DNA of 64,000 bases from contig JAKZZE010000034.1 of assembly GCA_024220505.1 (NCBI GenBank), positions 248,001-312,000 of the forward strand. The letters run 5' to 3'. The stretch is from Rhizopus arrhizus. Lineage: Eukaryota; Mucoromycota; Mucoromycetes; Mucorales; Rhizopodaceae. The position numbers and the translations under genes are program-made. Within the stretch, counting starts at the first letter, position 1. Every line of letters starts with the position of its first letter. The notes under the pieces are model-generated. The model did not search any database. It saw nothing but the letters and a program-made list of their open reading frames with translations, and was not told where the DNA came from. This document shows, in pieces, positions 59,950 through 64,000 of the stretch.

Positions 59950-62900
59950 ATAAGGACCCAAAATAATGCAATTGTAGTAAATAGGAACATGTCACAAGTA
60001 TAGAAACATATTAATGTAAAGAGTTGAAGCAGTTGGATTTGATATTTCTTTCTGTATTTGATTGACGACAACCTCATCCAAAACAGGAATCTATTCAAAG
60101 AATTGTTACCAGTATGCTATCCATATAAATCGGATGCCTGTATCCAAAAAAGTCGCAAGTTGTAAACTTGTCGTGATAATTTAAGATGTAATACTTGGAA
60201 AGCTTAATTGCAGATAAACCCTGGAATACTGTGCTGCAGTTAAAATCTTTAGGATTCGACAAGTACCTCTTGAAAACCGCCTTCCGCAAGTCTTGCTTTT
60301 GAATGCAAGTAAAAAACATAGACTGCTCTGTTTCTGGTCTGTTTCTGGTAATTTGCATAGTGGACAATATTCGTCTTCTACGTTTGCTAGGATGATTCGT
60401 GAAAGTTGAATCGGGTGGATAATTTTTTCTATGAAGAAGTTTGTACCAAGTATTTCTAGGAATAGTGTGCATAGAGCTACTTATAAAAGCTTTCTAGATG
60501 TTGTTATTTATACTTGTGTTTTATTAATTTGTGTTAAAATTGAACATTTTCTTTGGTTGACGATTTTTGTTGCTGTTATATTAATATCATCATGGTTCAT
60601 TTGTTCAATAAATGGATCAAAGCTGATGCTTGATTCAGTAGGACGGCCTTCGTTGTCAAAAGCATGATCATTGAATTCAGATAACAATAGAGATGTATAA
60701 AATGGCTTGAAGATAAGATTTTCATTTAAAAAAAACGTTTTGATTTTTTGCAGAATATTTGGTGAACCACAACGTTGCCTGTTTTTGAATTGGACACCAT
60801 TGGAAAAGAAATCTTACTCAAAGAAATAATAAGCTTTTTGTACGTGAAGAAACTTGTTAAACTTGGATTTTCCTGTAGGCCATCTTCGTATATATCTTTG
60901 AAGGGAACGAGTAGACTAGTCTGTGGTGATATTGACAAATCGCTTTCGGCAGATGAATCAAGTTAGGAGTCTGAAGCATTAAATATGGAGATCAGTGGTT
61001 CGCAGCCTTTTCGTCTTACCGCAAGATCTGGAATGCTTAAATATCATAGGGGCGATACATGAGGGAACGTCAATTTAAGGTTAAAAAATAAATACCGGCA
61101 TCTTGTACAAGAAATCCGGTATCCGTTGATGACTGTTTAACAATAATAATTGATATATTGAACTGTAAAACTTTTTGCCGAACTTCTACGTTCAGTAATG
61201 AAACACCACCTTTGTTTTTTGATTGTTTTAAAGTTTTTCTGGAAATTCTGGGAAACAGGTTATAGATCACAAATTAATAATAATAAAGACGCCTTTCTAT
61301 AAAAGCTTTTTAAAAGACTTGTAACACACAGAAAATGCCACAACTTGGAGAGTATGAGTGTATTAGCAATGTGAACCCTGCCATAACCAGAGAATTGACG
61401 CTGTGATTGGATGTTAACCGAGCTTTTAGGCTTGTTGATGATTTCTTTATATAATATAGTTCGTTGATCGGTGTTGAACCATATTGGGTATCCAAGGTAC
61501 TTGATGTAACCTATTGACTGAGGATCAAACCATCTGAGACCATTATGGACTATCAATTCTTTGAGCTCTCGATTGTTAATCGGGGATCTACAGGCTAAGA
61601 GATATGATACTGACTTGGAACAGTTTTCTTGAGAGTTAGATTTATCACTGTATATATTTTTAGACGTTCCTGTAGCTCTATAAACTCTTCCTTAGAATTG
61701 ATAACGATTGGTATGGTCTGCATATGCTAGCAATTTGACAGGTCTTGGTGCTGTTAATTGTAAATTAAAATTGTGTCTTCTAGCTTTAAGATAGTAATCG
61801 CCAATTATCTTATTGTTAATAGATAGTAAGAATAGCTATATTGCAAGATTGAAAAGTATAGGTAACAATGAGTCTCCTTGACGTAGTCCACGCAGTTGGT
61901 GTAAGCTGCCAGATAAGGATTTATCCACATTGACTGAAATTAAGTTGCTAAAGAAAAGATTATGGATATACTCGATGAATTTATCTGGAAAATCAAACTG
62001 CTTTAGTACTTTGTACAAGCGTTCTAGATGAATACGATTTTAGGTTTTTGTTTGAACCAAAAAGACACCTAAGTTTTCTGACATTGACTTTTATTTAGAG
62101 ACATCTTCCATAATCAATCGACAGACAAAGTTATGATTATCTATGAACTCATTGGGCATAAAACTTGGTCGGAAACGATTGATTACTTTGGATGAGGTAT
62201 CCTATTGTCCTTCCATTCATGATCTTTGTAACGGCTTTGCAGTTTGTATTTATTAGTAAAATTGGACGCCATTTTCTTAGATTTGTAAGATCGCCAATAT
62301 TTGGTAAGAAGCCAAGCAAGTTTGTTGACATGATTTTGGAAAAATTGTCTTGGTGATACTGAAATTGCAAATATCTAGCACTAGAGATTTGCAACTAGAA
62401 TCACCAATAATCACGCTAATATTCCATGGAATAAGTCATCTATGCCTGGGCTACTTTTGTGAGGAGTTTTTTTCAATCCATCTAGAATGTCATCAAACGA
62501 ACTGTTGCTGACTATATGCTTATTATCGTTTGATGACACCTGCTTGTCTATCATGTTTAGCATGGATTCGAGATCATGGCGATCGATAGGTTCTGCGGAG
62601 TAGAGTGTAGAATAAAAATTAGAGGCTGCATCGAGTTTCGCATTAACATTTAAGTATTCCAAGCCGGTTTCTGGAAGAAAAATTTTAGAGATATTTCGCT
62701 TGATGGCTCTTGATTCAGCTGCTCGTTTGAGATACCCGGGAAATTTTTCATTGCTTTCTATCCATCGTTTACCTGCTCTGAGGATGTCTATTTCGGTTTG
62801 TAAATTTGCAAGTTTATTCTCAACTTCAGGAAGCAAGATATTCAAACGGGTTGTGTTGTTGAAATATCTTCGAAAAACATCATTTCGCTGACTTTGGAGC

Positions 62901-64000
62901 TACTTGATCTGTTCATTCCTCTATTTACATCCATTTCTGCGAAATATTTGAGTAACTTTTTAACCATTTTCTTGAGAAGATCATATTTCTCTTGAGGAAT
63001 TGTGTTATTTTTGGATAACTTATTATCAACATATTGTTCTGATTGTTGATTGAGTTTGTGTATGTATGCTAAGTTTTTAGCTAAATTTGGATTTGCTCCC
63101 CAAAGACCGTTTCCAGCTGAAGAGATTCCTGCGGTGAAGCTTGTAGATAAAAGAATGTAGTCTTTCCATTCTTTATTCATGTATTAAACGTTCCTATTAT
63201 TGAAATTATTGTGAATGCTTTTGTTTGCAACCATATAGTCTACACAAGTGGGTGAATATGCTCTTCTGAAAGTTGGTTGGAAGCTGATATCTTCTTTTTA
63301 AAGAACTTTATACAGTCTTCAAATTGAGAAAGTATAAACTGTAGAAAGTGATGTAGGACTTTTCAATTGTCGTGTGCTATGTCAAGTATTGTTGTCAAAT
63401 GAGAAAATTGAAGCCCCCTGCTATGAAGAAATTCTGAATAATAGTATCTGATCTATCTATAGTGTTTAGATTATGAAGTGCACTCGAAAAGAAAACATTT
63501 CCGTCGGCTGTGTTACTTGCTGGAGCATAGAGATTTAGTATAAACAAGAGGTTTATAGATTTATCTGACCAAATAAGTTTTACAAGTAGAAGCTTTTGAT
63601 CGTCAGATTGTTAAATTACTCCAAACAATTTACAAGTACTAACCTTGTTCCCAAGATAGGATTTGAGGATAAAAGGTTTGAAACTTTTTACTTTATCCTT
63701 GACAAGTGTAACAAATTTTCTGCAACTAAACAATTCATAATAATAGAGTGTTTATCAATAACTTGGAGAAAAACTGTTTGACTTCCCAGAGTAGTACCAT
63801 CATTATTATCTGGCTTACTGTTGAATGTTGCTCTTTGTTTTTGGTTTTTAGCTATTTGCATTCATGCTTTGAATTCAAAAGGTTTATTGTTAGGATTACG
63901 GTGATAATCAGCTACATCAGGAGTGTTATTAGTCTCGCTGGTAATGGCATGATTGAGTCTTTAGAGAATGTTTATTTGATTTTATCTATTAAGGACCGAG
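59950..64000 (-). mobile_element. non-LTR retrotransposon (LINE), decayed, truncated by window end
   Basis: On the minus strand, in order: an AP-type endonuclease (LNLYAPASNTADGNVFFSS and IAGGFNF, about 63400-63560, where the second usually reads AGDFN); a region with MNKEWKDYILLSTSF and the start of RT (GFLPNIGDLTNLRKWRPI, SSPGIDDL); the RT finger GLRQGDSLLPILFNLAI (about 61836-61890); YADH (about 61713-61728) in place of the catalytic YADD; the thumb and connector (GRVHIANTLILSKLWH); and a zinc-binding tail at 60095-60472 (PRNTWYKLLHRKNYPP). Frameshifts divide these into separate frames, so it is dead. The exact 3' end is unclear. Confidence 0.85.

Noticed and set aside
1..64000. CRISPR arrays, operons, ribosome binding sites and bacterial features
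   Set aside because: The window is eukaryotic throughout; no regularly spaced repeat array was found.

Overview
This window is nuclear DNA of a fungus, most likely a member of the Mucorales (Mucor/Rhizopus relatives). It is AT-rich and gene-dense in the middle. The genes carry many very short GT-AG introns: I placed about 64, all between 44 and 77 nt. Tup1, Iks1, Ptc5-like PP2C, UBE2S, Ubp14/USP5 and cytochrome c homologs all read as fungal, and the relics of multi-copy IS630/Tc1 transposases, LINEs and a Fanzor-like nuclease fit Mucoromycota. All exon joins given here were derived by eye; each keeps one reading frame and restores a recognisable family motif.

Layout. Bases 1-10,500 are a transposon nest: a Ty3/gypsy chromovirus (5' end outside the window) split by one Tc1-like element; a second Tc1-like copy downstream, itself split by a solo LTR; then AT-rich DNA and a 1-kb fold-back repeat with two 460-bp arms. 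Bases 10,545-18,605 hold a GT71-type mannosyltransferase, an in-frame transposase/Fanzor-like chimera relic, a frameshifted Fmp46-like thioredoxin-fold gene and a HAL4-type kinase. Bases 18,606-26,653 are again repeat-rich. The main object there is a gene with a PD-(D/E)XK-like signature, broken first by a 100-bp MITE and then by a 5'-truncated LINE, lying inside a pair of exactly equal-length 314-bp inverted repeats.

Bases 27,002-59,023 are the housekeeping block: RGS protein, PP2C phosphatase, UBE2S-type E2, FIT/Scs3 lipid protein, USP5/Ubp14 deubiquitinase, Tup1 corepressor, acetyl-CoA synthetase, ITPase, a multi-pass membrane protein, an R3HCC1L-like RNA-binding protein, cytochrome c, a Zn2Cys6 regulator, a mitochondrial carrier, the Iks1 kinase, pyrroline-5-carboxylate reductase, a PARP-type zinc-finger protein and a secreted CAP protein. 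Bases about 59,950 to the end are a decayed LINE on the minus strand.

The housekeeping genes form no single pathway. There is a loose ubiquitin theme (UBE2S and USP5 lie 1.3 kb apart) and an energy/acetyl-CoA theme (ACS, cytochrome c, mitochondrial carrier). The least ordinary parts are the inverted-repeat-bounded nuclease-like gene, the transposase/Fanzor chimera and the fold-back repeat.
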